Assembly: GCA_017889545.1 (NCBI GenBank)
Contig: JAGFZV010000001.1
Span: 124,001-188,000 of the forward strand
Direction of reading: 5' to 3'
Length of the DNA stretch: 64,000 nt
Source of the DNA: Bacillota bacterium
Lineage (GTDB): Bacteria; Bacillota; Negativicutes; CTSoil-072
The notes under the pieces are model-generated. The model worked only from the letters and a program-made list of their open reading frames with translations. It had not been told where the DNA came from and did no database searches. Positions within the stretch are counted from its first letter, which is position 1; each line of letters opens with the position of its first letter. Positions 1 through 8,146 of the stretch are shown here, one piece after another. Both the position numbers and the translations under genes were made by a program.

Positions 1-1218
1 TCCGGCGCTGTAGCGGACTTGGGCAATTTTAAAATCTTCTTCTGCTTTGGAAACAGCCACTTGACTGGTTCCAATCCGTTTTTCCGCTTCCTGCATGCTC
101 AGATAATTCTGCCGGATCTCCAACTGCACGCTGTCCTTGGTTTGCTGCGCGGTATAGCTTGCTTTATCCACTGCGGAATTCGCCTGCTTCACTTGGGCGC
201 GGGTAACCCCGGAGTCAAATATATTCCACGTCGAAGACAGAGAAATTGACCAGCTTTTATTGTCTGTTCCGAAATTTTCTGTACCCCAGCGACCTACTCC
301 GCCATTCAGAGCGAAAGTCGGTCCATAGCCGCTTTTGGCTACCTTGACGCTTTCCTTCGCCAGTTGAATAGCTGCTTGAGCCTGAGCGGTGTCCGGCCGG
401 TTCTGCAGACCAAACCGAATGCTGTCGTCAAGGCTCATGCCATACGGTTTATATTGCAATTCTTCCCGGATAACCAACTTGGTATCAAGCGGCAAACCGA
501 CGACATTATTGAGACTGGCAACTGCCAGTTCATACGCGTTTTCCGCTTTCGTCAGCGTTTGCTGTGCATTGGCCAATTCCACTTCCGATCGTAGGACGTC
601 TGATTTCGCAACGGTACCGACGTTAAACTGGGCTTGCACGTTCTTCAAATGTTCTTCCAAACTAGCTACTGATTCTTGGTTTACTTTAACCATATTGCGG
701 GCTTGAAGAACGGCAAAATAGCCACTGGTGGCATCCAGTTTAATCTGTTGCCGGCTCTTCGCCACACCCAAATCCGCTATATCGACATTCCATTTGGCCT
801 GATCGATTAATCCTTCCAGTTTGCCGGCGGTATATAAAGGCAATGTTAATGAAAATTGGTTTCTATAAAATTCATATACCCTCTCTGAAGAAGAGTTGAG
901 GGTACCGCGCGAACCCGCATAGTTAAACGAAACTGCAGGTCCTTTCCCGCCTTTGGCTTGGCTTAACGCCCAATCCGCTTTGATTTTATCCGCTGTCGCA
1001 ATTTTGATGGCCGGATTATTCCGCAAGGCCATCGATATGCTCTCGTCCAATGACAGTTCGACGGATGCGGGTGCAGCGGAGCCGGTCCTCATAGTATACG
1101 TTGCTCCATCCCAGCCGTTTTCATTTGCTGCAGAAGCAAAGCCGGTCTGCATGGTGATAAAAGCGCCAGCCAACACAATGGCCAATCGTTTTTGCCATGA
1201 TTTTGTTTTTATTGTCAT
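1..1218 (-). CDS. tolC: TolC-family outer membrane efflux protein (partial, C-terminus beyond window)
   Basis: Outer membrane channel component of a type I secretion or efflux system. The 406 visible codons begin with a signal peptide (MTIKTKSWQKRLAIVLAGAF..., cleavage probably after the FASA stretch). An OEP-type helical repeat follows: SLDESISMALRNNP starts the first half, and SLDDSIRFGLQNRPDTAQA starts the second, the internal duplication typical of TolC. The frame is open to base 1, so the end of the second repeat is missing. The ATG at 1218 has a GGGAGG ribosome site. The gene follows mlaD but has its own promoter and a palindromic operator, so it is probably regulated separately from the mla genes. 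The transported substrate cannot be inferred. Confidence 0.9.
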   Translation of the reverse strand, partial: MTIKTKSWQKRLAIVLAGAFITMQTGFASAANENGWDGATYTMRTGSAAPASVELSLDESISMALRNNPAIKIATADKIKADWALSQAKGGKGPAVSFNYAGSRGTLNSSSERVYEFYRNQFSLTLPLYTAGKLEGLIDQAKWNVDIADLGVAKSRQQIKLDATSGYFAVLQARNMVKVNQESVASLEEHLKNVQAQFNVGTVAKSDVLRSEVELANAQQTLTKAENAYELAVASLNNVVGLPLDTKLVIREELQYKPYGMSLDDSIRFGLQNRPDTAQAQAAIQLAKESVKVAKSGYGPTFALNGGVGRWGTENFGTDNKSWSISLSSTWNIFDSGVTRAQVKQANSAVDKASYTAQQTKDSVQLEIRQNYLSMQEAEKRIGTSQVAVSKAEEDFKIAQVRYSAG

Positions 1219-1249
1219 TTTTATGCCTCCCAAAATGAGTAAGACCAAT

Positions 1250-1265
1250 TTGACTCACTAGTCAA
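1250..1265 (-). promoter_or_regulatory. Palindromic operator over the tolC transcription start
   Basis: TTGACTCACTAGTCAA is a dyad with 6-bp arms (TTGACT/AGTCAA) around 4 bases. It begins about 10 bases downstream of the -10 box of the tolC promoter, so it covers the expected start site. The position suits repression by a dimeric TetR- or MarR-type regulator. No such regulator gene is in the window, so the binding protein is unknown. Confidence 0.6.
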
Positions 1266-1274
1266 TTCATTTTT

Positions 1275-1304
1275 ATTATAGGATTAGAGGGTACTGCCTG
1301 TCAA
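1275..1304 (-). promoter_or_regulatory. Sigma-A type promoter of tolC
   Basis: Read on the minus strand there is TTGACA (1304-1299), an 18-base spacer and TATAAT (1280-1275). Both hexamers match the consensus. Transcription should start near 1268, inside or just before the palindrome at 1250-1265, and runs into the TolC-family gene. Confidence 0.75.
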
Positions 1305-1319
1305 TCGCAAGACTTTATT

Positions 1320-2588
1320 TTAAAATGACCGGCGCACGCCGAAGTAAAGATTTTTGTCCGGGTTTTTGTTCAGGCTGTCGGTCTGAGCGACCACGAAAGT
1401 ATCCGGCGCCACTTGATACTGGCTGCGCAGTTTTACACGAACGTCGTTGGGATCATACACGTCGAGCGACAATTTCATCTGGCCGCCAATCTGTTTATCG
1501 ACCCCGATTCCCGCCTTGCCATCGACAATGCCGGCGCGCTGCGACCATTCTCCCACATTATGCCCCACCTGGAGGTTCAGTTTGTTGGCAGCATCGCTCT
1601 CTCCGCCGATATCCCTGACACCAATGACGGCAAAGCTCTGAGGAGAAGTACTGACGCGCAAATCCGCGTTGCTGCTGTATTTTCCGCTGTCGCTATTGTA
1701 CAATACCTCAATTCCGGGTTCGACTGAGACCTGTTCGACTTTTCGCAGCATTGTATTGGCTTTTTCACTGGCCTCACGGGCATTTTTCAGGGTTTCTTTA
1801 ATGTTGTGCGAAGTTTGCGGATCAGTCACTACCCCTTCCATGGAAGCAGCCATCCTTTCAACCCGCGCGCTGGTACTTTTCAAATTTTGAATGATCTCCC
1901 GAAGATCACCGGCTGTCCGGCCATTGTTATCGACTTCGGCAAGCATGGAATCCATCCGAGTTGCAACGGCATTCAACCGCACAGACATGGACGAAAGGTT
2001 CGCCACCAAGGCATTCATTTCTCCTTCATTCTGCACCGCCACTCTGGCCAACACCGCACTCAGCTCATTGAGATTGGCGGTGATATCTCTTGCATTGAAG
2101 ATCGTTTCGCGAAAAGCGGTTCGCGCTTTTTCATCACCAATTACTTCCTGGACAGATTTCACAAGCTGGTTTACGCTCCCAACCAATTGCTCCAGCCCTT
2201 GAGGGCTTTCGCCTTGAACCACGGCTCCCTTGCGCGGCAGAAAAGCATCGCCATGCGGGCGGGGCGGCACAATGTCAATGAATTTTTCCCCCAGCAAACC
2301 ATCCGACCCAATACCAAACTTCGATTCAACAGGAATCCTAACGCCGGGGTTCAAATGCGCCCGTACCCGGACTCCTTCACTAACCACGGCAACGGTTTCA
2401 ACCGTTCCAACGTCAACTCCTGCGAAACGAACCGCATTACCCGGCTTCAAGCCGCCAACCTGGGTATAAACGACATCAATGGGGTACCCGCGATCGCCAA
2501 TCGTAAACCCGCCGAGGTGAATGATCATATAAGCCAGCAGCAACAGACCGCAAAGAACAACCGCGCCGACTTTTGCTTCTTTGCTCAT
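1320..2588 (-). CDS. mlaD: MCE/MlaD-family protein with predicted C-terminal beta-barrel
   Basis: Substrate-binding component of an Mla-type phospholipid transporter. Residues 5-25 form one membrane helix, and residues about 35-115 form the MCE domain (VGGLKPGNAVRFAGVDVGTV). Residues about 125-285 are rich in heptad-like helices (NLNELSAVLARVA, NLKSTSARVERMAAS). Residues about 290-422 alternate polar and hydrophobic residues and end in VRRSF, like an outer-membrane beta-barrel with a terminal aromatic residue. This differs from the short proteobacterial MlaD and matches the trans-envelope MlaD described in Veillonella. The start overlaps the mlaF stop by 4 bases, so translation is probably coupled. 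Confidence 0.88.
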   Translation of the reverse strand: MSKEAKVGAVVLCGLLLLAYMIIHLGGFTIGDRGYPIDVVYTQVGGLKPGNAVRFAGVDVGTVETVAVVSEGVRVRAHLNPGVRIPVESKFGIGSDGLLGEKFIDIVPPRPHGDAFLPRKGAVVQGESPQGLEQLVGSVNQLVKSVQEVIGDEKARTAFRETIFNARDITANLNELSAVLARVAVQNEGEMNALVANLSSMSVRLNAVATRMDSMLAEVDNNGRTAGDLREIIQNLKSTSARVERMAASMEGVVTDPQTSHNIKETLKNAREASEKANTMLRKVEQVSVEPGIEVLYNSDSGKYSSNADLRVSTSPQSFAVIGVRDIGGESDAANKLNLQVGHNVGEWSQRAGIVDGKAGIGVDKQIGGQMKLSLDVYDPNDVRVKLRSQYQVAPDTFVVAQTDSLNKNPDKNLYFGVRRSF

Positions 2589-3355
2589 AACTGATCCAAA
2601 CCCCTTTCCGTCATTGTGCCGGATTTTTTTCGGCCATAGATGAATTGCTGTACAATCGGATTTGTGGAGTTGCGAATTTCTTGAACTGTTCCGGTCTCGA
2701 TGATCCTGCCTTCATACAGCATGGCGATGCGATCGGCAATTTCAAAGGCGCTTGCCATGTGATGCGTTACCACGACGCCGGTATTCCCCAATCGCCGTCG
2801 CGTACTGGTAATCAACCGGTCGATGGTGTTCGACATGATGGGATCCAAGCCGGCAGTAGGTTCATCGTAAAGGACGATGGTCGGATTGACGGCAATCGCC
2901 CGGGCCAAGCTTACCCGTTTTTTTTGCCCGCCGGACAGTTCATTCGGCATCGCATTTTCCTGGCCGGTCAAACCGACCATGCGTAATTTGCGGCGTACGA
3001 TGCTGGCAATTTCTTCCTCAGTATGTTTTGTATGCTGCCGGAGGCCAAAGGCTACGTTTTCGCCCACGCTCATCGAATCAAATAATGCGGAATACTGAAA
3101 AACCATCCCCATATGCCGACGAATGACATTCATTCTTTCTTCATTGTAACCGGATATTTCTTCACCATTGATCCAGATTTCACCTGCTGTCGGTTTCAGC
3201 AGACCGATAATCAACCGCAAAATCGTACTTTTGCCCGATCCACTCGGACCAATAATCACCATGACCTCCCCTTTGGCTATCTCCAGGTTAATATCCTGAA
3301 ACACCGGGCGCCCGTGAAAACTCATATCCACATGCTTTAACTGGATTTGGATCAA
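2585..3355 (-). CDS. mlaF: Mla-type ABC transporter ATPase
   Basis: Cytoplasmic ATPase that drives the MlaE permease and MlaD. It has Walker A GPSGSGKST, signature LSGGQKKR, Walker B IVLYDEPTAGLDP and a switch histidine (VVTHH). The chosen start is the TTG at 3355, which has GAGGTGAT five bases upstream and gives MIQIQLKHVDMSF, about 256 aa, normal for the family. A longer frame reaches 3409 but would overlap the end of mlaE and has no ribosome site. It lies 37 bases after mlaE and overlaps mlaD, forming an mlaE-mlaF-mlaD operon. Confidence 0.93.
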   Translation of the reverse strand: MIQIQLKHVDMSFHGRPVFQDINLEIAKGEVMVIIGPSGSGKSTILRLIIGLLKPTAGEIWINGEEISGYNEERMNVIRRHMGMVFQYSALFDSMSVGENVAFGLRQHTKHTEEEIASIVRRKLRMVGLTGQENAMPNELSGGQKKRVSLARAIAVNPTIVLYDEPTAGLDPIMSNTIDRLITSTRRRLGNTGVVVTHHMASAFEIADRIAMLYEGRIIETGTVQEIRNSTNPIVQQFIYGRKKSGTMTERGLDQL

Positions 3356-3392
3356 AAATATCACCTCACTGTCAAACCACAGTCCGTTCTCT

Positions 3393-4163
3393 TTAACGGT
3401 ATAATACAAGCGACAAAAAATAATTGCTGATAAAAATTAAAATAATGGACAGCACGACCGATTCTGTTGTAGCCCTTCCTACCCCTGCCGCTCCCGAAGC
3501 GGTGGTCAGGCCCTTATAACAGCCGACGATCGCAATAATGCCGCCAAAAAACATCGATTTTACCAGTCCGCCGGTGATGTCATTGACCACAGCAAATACT
3601 TTAATCGAATTGATGTAGGTAAAGGAACCGATCCCTGCATACAAAGTGGCTACCAGGTAGCCGCCTACTACGCCAATTGCGTCGGCAAATACGACAAGAA
3701 CCGGCACCATAAACACACAGGCAACCAAGCGGGGCGCGACCAAATAAGCAACCGGATCCGTAGCCATCACCCTTAGCGCATCAATCTGTTCCGTCACCTT
3801 CATGGAGCCGATTTCGGCTGTGATCGCAGCGCCAACCCGCCCGGCGACGACAACGCCGCTGAGTACGGGAGAAAGTTCTCGTCCCATGGCAATTGCCACA
3901 ACGCCGCCAACCGAGGACTGAGCGCCATATTTAATAAATTCATGAGCGGTTTGCACCGTTAATACCATACCGGTAAACAGGACCGTCAATAAAACAATCG
4001 GCAGCGAATCCACGCCAAGATGCGACATCTGAACAATGGCATGACGAATGTTCAGATGCCGCATCTGCTGCAGTGTCTGAACAAATAGGATAACGATCTG
4101 TCCGGCAGTTTCAAAAAGTTGGAGCGCTCGCCGACCGAAAGATTCCAGCAATGCAACTAGCAA
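3393..4163 (-). CDS. mlaE: MlaE-family ABC permease
   Basis: Inner-membrane permease of the phospholipid/MCE transport system. The protein has about five hydrophobic segments and the conserved permease region IGSMKVTEQIDALRVMATDP followed by YLVAPRLVACV. The start chosen is TTG at 4163, giving MLVALLESFGRRALQ, because AGGGGGGAT lies about 7 bases upstream; an ATG at 4205 in the same frame has no good ribosome site. It is the first gene of the mla operon. The 322 bases before it contain two strong hairpins. Confidence 0.92.
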   Translation of the reverse strand: MLVALLESFGRRALQLFETAGQIVILFVQTLQQMRHLNIRHAIVQMSHLGVDSLPIVLLTVLFTGMVLTVQTAHEFIKYGAQSSVGGVVAIAMGRELSPVLSGVVVAGRVGAAITAEIGSMKVTEQIDALRVMATDPVAYLVAPRLVACVFMVPVLVVFADAIGVVGGYLVATLYAGIGSFTYINSIKVFAVVNDITGGLVKSMFFGGIIAIVGCYKGLTTASGAAGVGRATTESVVLSIILIFISNYFLSLVLYR

Positions 4164-4216
4164 ATCCGATCCCCCCTGCCCATACACAACATAACATAAT
4201 TTCATTATCTTCGTTA

Positions 4217-4265
4217 ACAGCCTGTAAGACCCCGGCCTCTAAGGCCGGGGATAACAACAGGCTGT
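4217..4265. repeat. Nested palindrome
   Basis: The outer arms ACAGCCTGT (4217-4225) and ACAGGCTGT (4257-4265) are perfect complements. They enclose a second perfect hairpin, CCCCGGCCT (4230-4238) with AGGCCGGGG (4242-4250), around a three-base loop. There is no T-run, so it is not a standard terminator. A nested subterminal palindrome like this resembles ends of IS200/IS605-type elements, but no transposase gene is near, so that reading is tentative. Confidence 0.6.
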
Positions 4266-4290
4266 AAAACTCGAACTAAATTCGCTCTAA

Positions 4291-4325
4291 GGGTTCGGAA
4301 GGGGGTTATACCCCCCTCCGAACCC
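4291..4325. terminator. Long hairpin after the S55-peptidase gene
   Basis: GGGTTCGGA (4291-4299) pairs with TCCGAACCC (4317-4325), and GGGGG (4301-4305) with CCCCC across a short loop. The stem is about 14 bp and could end transcription from the 4486-6288 gene or insulate mlaE. Neither strand has a clear U-tract after the stem, so termination is an inference. Confidence 0.5.
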
Positions 4326-4485
4326 AAGACTCATTTATATATTCCCTGCTGACCGTTTATTTCCCTGCTTTTATGGATTTTATATGACAAAATACACCCG
4401 TTTCAGATTATGGAAAAAGGCCAATCTGCGTTGTAACGGTTGCATTTGCTTGCCGTTTTCAGCATCTTAGCCTTTTAAAAACTCT

Positions 4486-6288
4486 TTAGTGAACCGGGTT
4501 CACCGTAATGGCGACCTGAGCTTCACCGCTGTCGATAATATAATCGGTTTTACTGCGTGCTTTTACCGGTTTTTGTTCTTCTGCTTTCAGAACAGGCTTT
4601 TCAACATTGGGCAGGGAATTCTTCACTGCCGGCGGTTTAGGTTCCTGCGGCTCCTTGGTTTTTTTCTTAGCGGCGCCAGGCGGACTGTCCGGCGCATTCA
4701 GCAAGACTTCCTGTTCCGTATCCATAATTTCAACCACTAAATCATTATTCCGGTCCCGGTCGCTGAATTCTTTCACAATATCCGCAATCGATTTTTGCTT
4801 ATCTTTTGCCGGTTTGGCAAGCAATCCATCCAGCCCTTGCAGTTTCAACAACAGGCTGGTCAGGGAGATCATCCCGCCGCCGCGAACTTCCAGCAGCAAT
4901 GTTCCTGGTTTTGTGTCTTTGGGAATGGTAAACGGTACAACACGGGTAACAATTTCACCGCGAAACGGCTTCAATTTGACCTCAATATTGACCGTATCGC
5001 CGGGGCTTGCCGTATCGGATGCCGCCTTTGCTTCAATAATCGCCGCCGTCCGCCGGCTCTCGTCGACGGCAATGGCGATATTGACATCGACAATATCAAC
5101 CGGTTTAAACTGGTTGCCCGCCAATAAAGCAAGAGCTTCATGAATTTCCGTAATCGCCAGTTCGCCAATACTGCTTGAACTATAGAACATGTTGTCCCGC
5201 TTCAAAACGCCGTCCGGCAATTCCGGCGACATAATTTCAAAACTGACGTGTGCGGTCCCCGGTCCTACCCGGTCAGACGTTTTTTCCACCAAATTGAAGA
5301 CCGTAGCCGCCGCCAAGACCGGGGTCAGTTGTTCATCGCGGATCACTTGCACGGCAGATTCCTGTACCCTGTTCATATTGGCATCGGTGACGGAAACTCT
5401 TACCGGCACAATATTAGGATACCGGTTCAGCTGTCCTGCCACGCCCGCGCCGCGATCCTGATTAATTAAACCCACAGCCTGTCCAATCGCACCGACCTTA
5501 AAAGAATTTTCCAATCCGCTGACGGTTGTAAACATGTAAGCATTCGTCATAAAATAGCCGCTGCTCCCCTTCTTCAAAAAAGGGTGACCAAAGGCCAATA
5601 TCTTATCGCCTTCTGCATAGGTGACCGTCCCTAACGCACCCAGACTGACATCGCCGCGCACTAATTCCACGCCGACCGCGCTGCCTGGCGAAAGCTCGGC
5701 AAATGAGACCCCGGCCGGCGCTTCACCGACTGCATAAGGAACCAGATGGTACGGTTGAAGTTCCTTCTTGAGCAATTCCAGCGCTTGCCCGCCAAAGCCG
5801 CTAGCCATGAGCGGAGTCGCAACCGGCGCAGCGCTATCCGGCAAATGCATAAAAAGGCCATTTGCCAAGGAATCGCTGTTTTCCTGAATGTTCCATAACT
5901 TTAACATATCGGCGATCGGTGTGACCATCCCTGTCCGGTGATCTGTAAGTGACCACCCGTAAGCAATGGCGCCGATTAATTTGCCGTCAATATAAACCGG
6001 ACTGCCGCTCATGCCTTGCGCAATCCCGCCAGTCCGGTCAATAACATCGCCGTAAGTGCGAACCAGAATAAGGTCCCCTGAAGGTCCTTTGCTTTTCATA
6101 ATGCCCAACACTTCTACGCCAAATTCTTCAATCTGCGTCCCGGTGACTACTGTTTTCGCCACGCCCTTCATTCCCGCCGCAATCTGATCTACCGGCAAGG
6201 TTTCAGGCTGGGCTGCCGCTATCGCTACAGGCAATATGCAAACCATTGCAATGAACAGTATTCGCCGGCAACTCGCAATTACTGACAA
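4486..6288 (-). CDS. SpoIVB-like peptidase S55 domain protein
   Basis: Probable exported serine-peptidase-like envelope protein of 600 aa. A signal peptide spans residues 1-26 (ILFIAMVCILPVAIAAA). The S55 signature GGIAQGMSGSPVYIDG is at residues 87-102, with candidate nucleophile Ser94, and KILAFGHPF contains His235. The C-terminal 200 residues are a beta-rich region and then a low-complexity Pro/Lys linker. SpoIVB itself has an N-terminal PDZ domain and its catalytic His precedes the Ser; here the conserved His follows it and no PDZ domain is evident. The neighbours are envelope and flagellar genes, not sporulation genes, so a role in envelope biogenesis is more likely than sigma-K signalling. 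Confidence 0.75.
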   Translation of the reverse strand: MSVIASCRRILFIAMVCILPVAIAAAQPETLPVDQIAAGMKGVAKTVVTGTQIEEFGVEVLGIMKSKGPSGDLILVRTYGDVIDRTGGIAQGMSGSPVYIDGKLIGAIAYGWSLTDHRTGMVTPIADMLKLWNIQENSDSLANGLFMHLPDSAAPVATPLMASGFGGQALELLKKELQPYHLVPYAVGEAPAGVSFAELSPGSAVGVELVRGDVSLGALGTVTYAEGDKILAFGHPFLKKGSSGYFMTNAYMFTTVSGLENSFKVGAIGQAVGLINQDRGAGVAGQLNRYPNIVPVRVSVTDANMNRVQESAVQVIRDEQLTPVLAAATVFNLVEKTSDRVGPGTAHVSFEIMSPELPDGVLKRDNMFYSSSSIGELAITEIHEALALLAGNQFKPVDIVDVNIAIAVDESRRTAAIIEAKAASDTASPGDTVNIEVKLKPFRGEIVTRVVPFTIPKDTKPGTLLLEVRGGGMISLTSLLLKLQGLDGLLAKPAKDKQKSIADIVKEFSDRDRNNDLVVEIMDTEQEVLLNAPDSPPGAAKKKTKEPQEPKPPAVKNSLPNVEKPVLKAEEQKPVKARSKTDYIIDSGEAQVAITVNPVH

Positions 6289-6302
6289 ATGAAATCATCC
6301 TC

Positions 6303-6614
6303 CTATTTGCGCTTCGGTTCAATCCTTGCCAGAACATCGCCCGTCTTGATCATATCGCCCGGTTTTACCAGCACCTCAACTACCGTACCATCCACATTCG
6401 CCCTTACAGCCGGTGCCGGACCCGTAATTGTATCCACACACACTAATACATCGCCCTCATGGACAACCGTTCCCGGTGTAACCAGGCATGTTGCAAGAAC
6501 CTTGCCGTTTAAAACACCTTTTTGGTCTACTGCTGCTCCGGCAGCCGCGGTCCAGGCTATTGTTACCATCATGATGGCCAAAGTGAGCCAAATAATCTTT
6601 TTATTGCGAAACAT
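6303..6614 (-). CDS. Exported barrel-sandwich (biotinyl/lipoyl-like) protein without attachment lysine
   Basis: Small protein of 103 aa with an N-terminal hydrophobic signal or anchor (KKIIWLTLAIMMVTIAWTAAAG). It is followed by two half-motifs of a lipoyl/biotinyl-like barrel: VTPGTVVHEGDVLVCVDT and VDGTVVEVLVKPGDMIKTGD. The MKM-type hairpin lysine that carries biotin or lipoate is absent, so it is probably not modified and resembles the hybrid-barrel part of membrane fusion proteins. The ATG at 6614 has GGAGGTG seven bases upstream; a longer in-frame start at 6644 has no ribosome site. It sits 14 bases before the S55-peptidase gene and may act with it. Function unknown. Confidence 0.65.
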   Translation of the reverse strand: MFRNKKIIWLTLAIMMVTIAWTAAAGAAVDQKGVLNGKVLATCLVTPGTVVHEGDVLVCVDTITGPAPAVRANVDGTVVEVLVKPGDMIKTGDVLARIEPKRK

Positions 6615-6660
6615 CGTATTGCACCTCCATCCCCTATGATTCAATTATACATGTTTCTAC

Positions 6661-8085
6661 TCAATTCGCAAGCTTTGTCGAAAGAACCAATAACGCGTCT
6701 CCCAAAGCCCGTTCATGCCCATCGGACGGAGCATTGACAATCTTATTATCGATCACCATTTCACTGGAACCGCCGCCATCTAAGTTGAGAGCATTTTCAG
6801 CCCCCAGCTCCTGCATCAAAAAAGCCATTTCCAGCAGAGTCAGACCAATGCTGTTTTGCTGGCGGCCATCAACCACCACCAGTAAAATTCGTCCGTCTTT
6901 AGTCACTCCGAGCGCGGTTCGCGGCGCCCGGCCGCCGGCAACGTCGGTGCCAAATTCTTCAATTTTGGTAGTAAGATATACACTGCCATTTTTAACCAGC
7001 ATCGGTCCGGCACCCAACGCAGTTGTGGTTTTATCCCAAAGCGGACCCAACGTTTGCGTCAAATTGACGCTATCGCCTACTTTTAAGCCGGACAGACTTT
7101 TGGCGGCTTGTCCATGTGTTGATAAAACGTATCCGCTGGCTGGAATCGCAGTATGCCCATTGGTGATTGCTGTGATTTTGTTATTTTGAACAACATATTC
7201 GCTGCCATACAGGTTGGTTCCCGTCGTATCGCCATAATAGGCATTGTATAAGACGAGTTCATCTTCATCCCGCTGCCGGTTTACGCCATTGATCAGTTGC
7301 GTCCGTCCATCCGGCAACGCAAGTGTTCCTTGATAGGCAATCTGATCAATCAGCAACTGTCCATTGGGAAAAATTCCCAATGCCGTTCGAGCCAATTGAG
7401 GAGTACTGACAATCTGGCCGTTTAATTTTAACAGGCCGATAATTTCACCGTTCGGCGCAAAATAGGATCCGTTTACTGCCGCCACCGCCTGATGCCGCTG
7501 CGCCATGGGCAGCAATGTTTCCAATTTCAAAACTTCATCGTTGGACAAAACAGGTTGCAGCGCAAAGCCGGTTTTGGGATCCATGTCCAGAACATGGGCC
7601 CAAACAGGACCTTGTGCTTGACTGCGCTGCCAGGACGTATAAGTTAAACCGGGCATGATTTTCTGCTGAACTTTTTTTTCATAGGTTTTGACAATATCGA
7701 TGAAGAGCCGGTTTGGAGCCTTTAACGCATGCACTTGATACATCCCGGCCATTTTCAGATCAACGGTGACACGAACCTGTCCGGATCCTGCAGCCGCAAC
7801 GGTCACTCCTTCCACAAACGGGTCATTGAACATGGTTCTGGCCGGCGCACCGACATTGACTGTGTTAGGCATATCAACGACCACTTGCAAGGGATGATCC
7901 GAGCGCAAGGCCGTGAATTCGGGGTAATTCGTAGTATCCAGAACAATGCGCACTTTTTCAGCCGTCTGGCTAAACCGCAGTTTCTGTATCTTATTCTTTT
8001 CCGTATCTGCTGCAGCGCAGGCAATCTGAGTAAGTAAAAAAAAGCAGACCAATAAAAGCCCCGCACAACGACGAACTGGTTTCAT
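6661..8085 (-). CDS. AMIN-domain / phosphodiester glycosidase (NAGPA-like) protein
   Basis: Exported protein of about 474 aa. After a signal peptide (MKPVRRCAGLLLVCFFLL...), residues about 30-135 look like an AMIN domain (IQKLRFSQTAEKVRIVLDTT), which targets proteins to peptidoglycan or the outer envelope. Residues about 170-474 match the phosphodiester glycosidase family: AAVNGSYFAPNGEIIGLL, GGRAPRTALGVTKDGRILLV and the signature NLDGGGSSEMV. Family members cleave sugar-phosphodiesters, so a cell-wall glycopolymer substrate is likely but unproven. The start chosen (ATG 8085) has GGAAGGAA upstream; the frame extends to 8109. Confidence 0.82.
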   Translation of the reverse strand: MKPVRRCAGLLLVCFFLLTQIACAAADTEKNKIQKLRFSQTAEKVRIVLDTTNYPEFTALRSDHPLQVVVDMPNTVNVGAPARTMFNDPFVEGVTVAAAGSGQVRVTVDLKMAGMYQVHALKAPNRLFIDIVKTYEKKVQQKIMPGLTYTSWQRSQAQGPVWAHVLDMDPKTGFALQPVLSNDEVLKLETLLPMAQRHQAVAAVNGSYFAPNGEIIGLLKLNGQIVSTPQLARTALGIFPNGQLLIDQIAYQGTLALPDGRTQLINGVNRQRDEDELVLYNAYYGDTTGTNLYGSEYVVQNNKITAITNGHTAIPASGYVLSTHGQAAKSLSGLKVGDSVNLTQTLGPLWDKTTTALGAGPMLVKNGSVYLTTKIEEFGTDVAGGRAPRTALGVTKDGRILLVVVDGRQQNSIGLTLLEMAFLMQELGAENALNLDGGGSSEMVIDNKIVNAPSDGHERALGDALLVLSTKLAN

Positions 8086-8146
8086 ACCGTGTTCCTTCCT
8101 TCCGCTCAAATTTCACACCGATCTGCCGATAGGGAAAAGCCAGACC

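Larger units (their letters stand above)
4164..4485. other. Intergenic region with two hairpins, no gene
   Basis: No open frame with a ribosome site was found here. It contains a nested palindrome at 4217-4265 and a long GC-rich hairpin at 4291-4325, listed separately. The remainder (4326-4485) is AT-richer and shows no convincing promoter, although an mlaE promoter must lie here or read-through must come from the S55 gene. Confidence 0.6.

Noticed and set aside
1806-2594. 262-codon plus-strand frame
   Set aside because: It lies fully opposite mlaD, which has clear MCE motifs, and shows no family resemblance or ribosome site.
4486-6288. SpoIVB sporulation peptidase
   Set aside because: It lacks an evident PDZ domain, has its conserved histidine after the serine, and lies among envelope genes.
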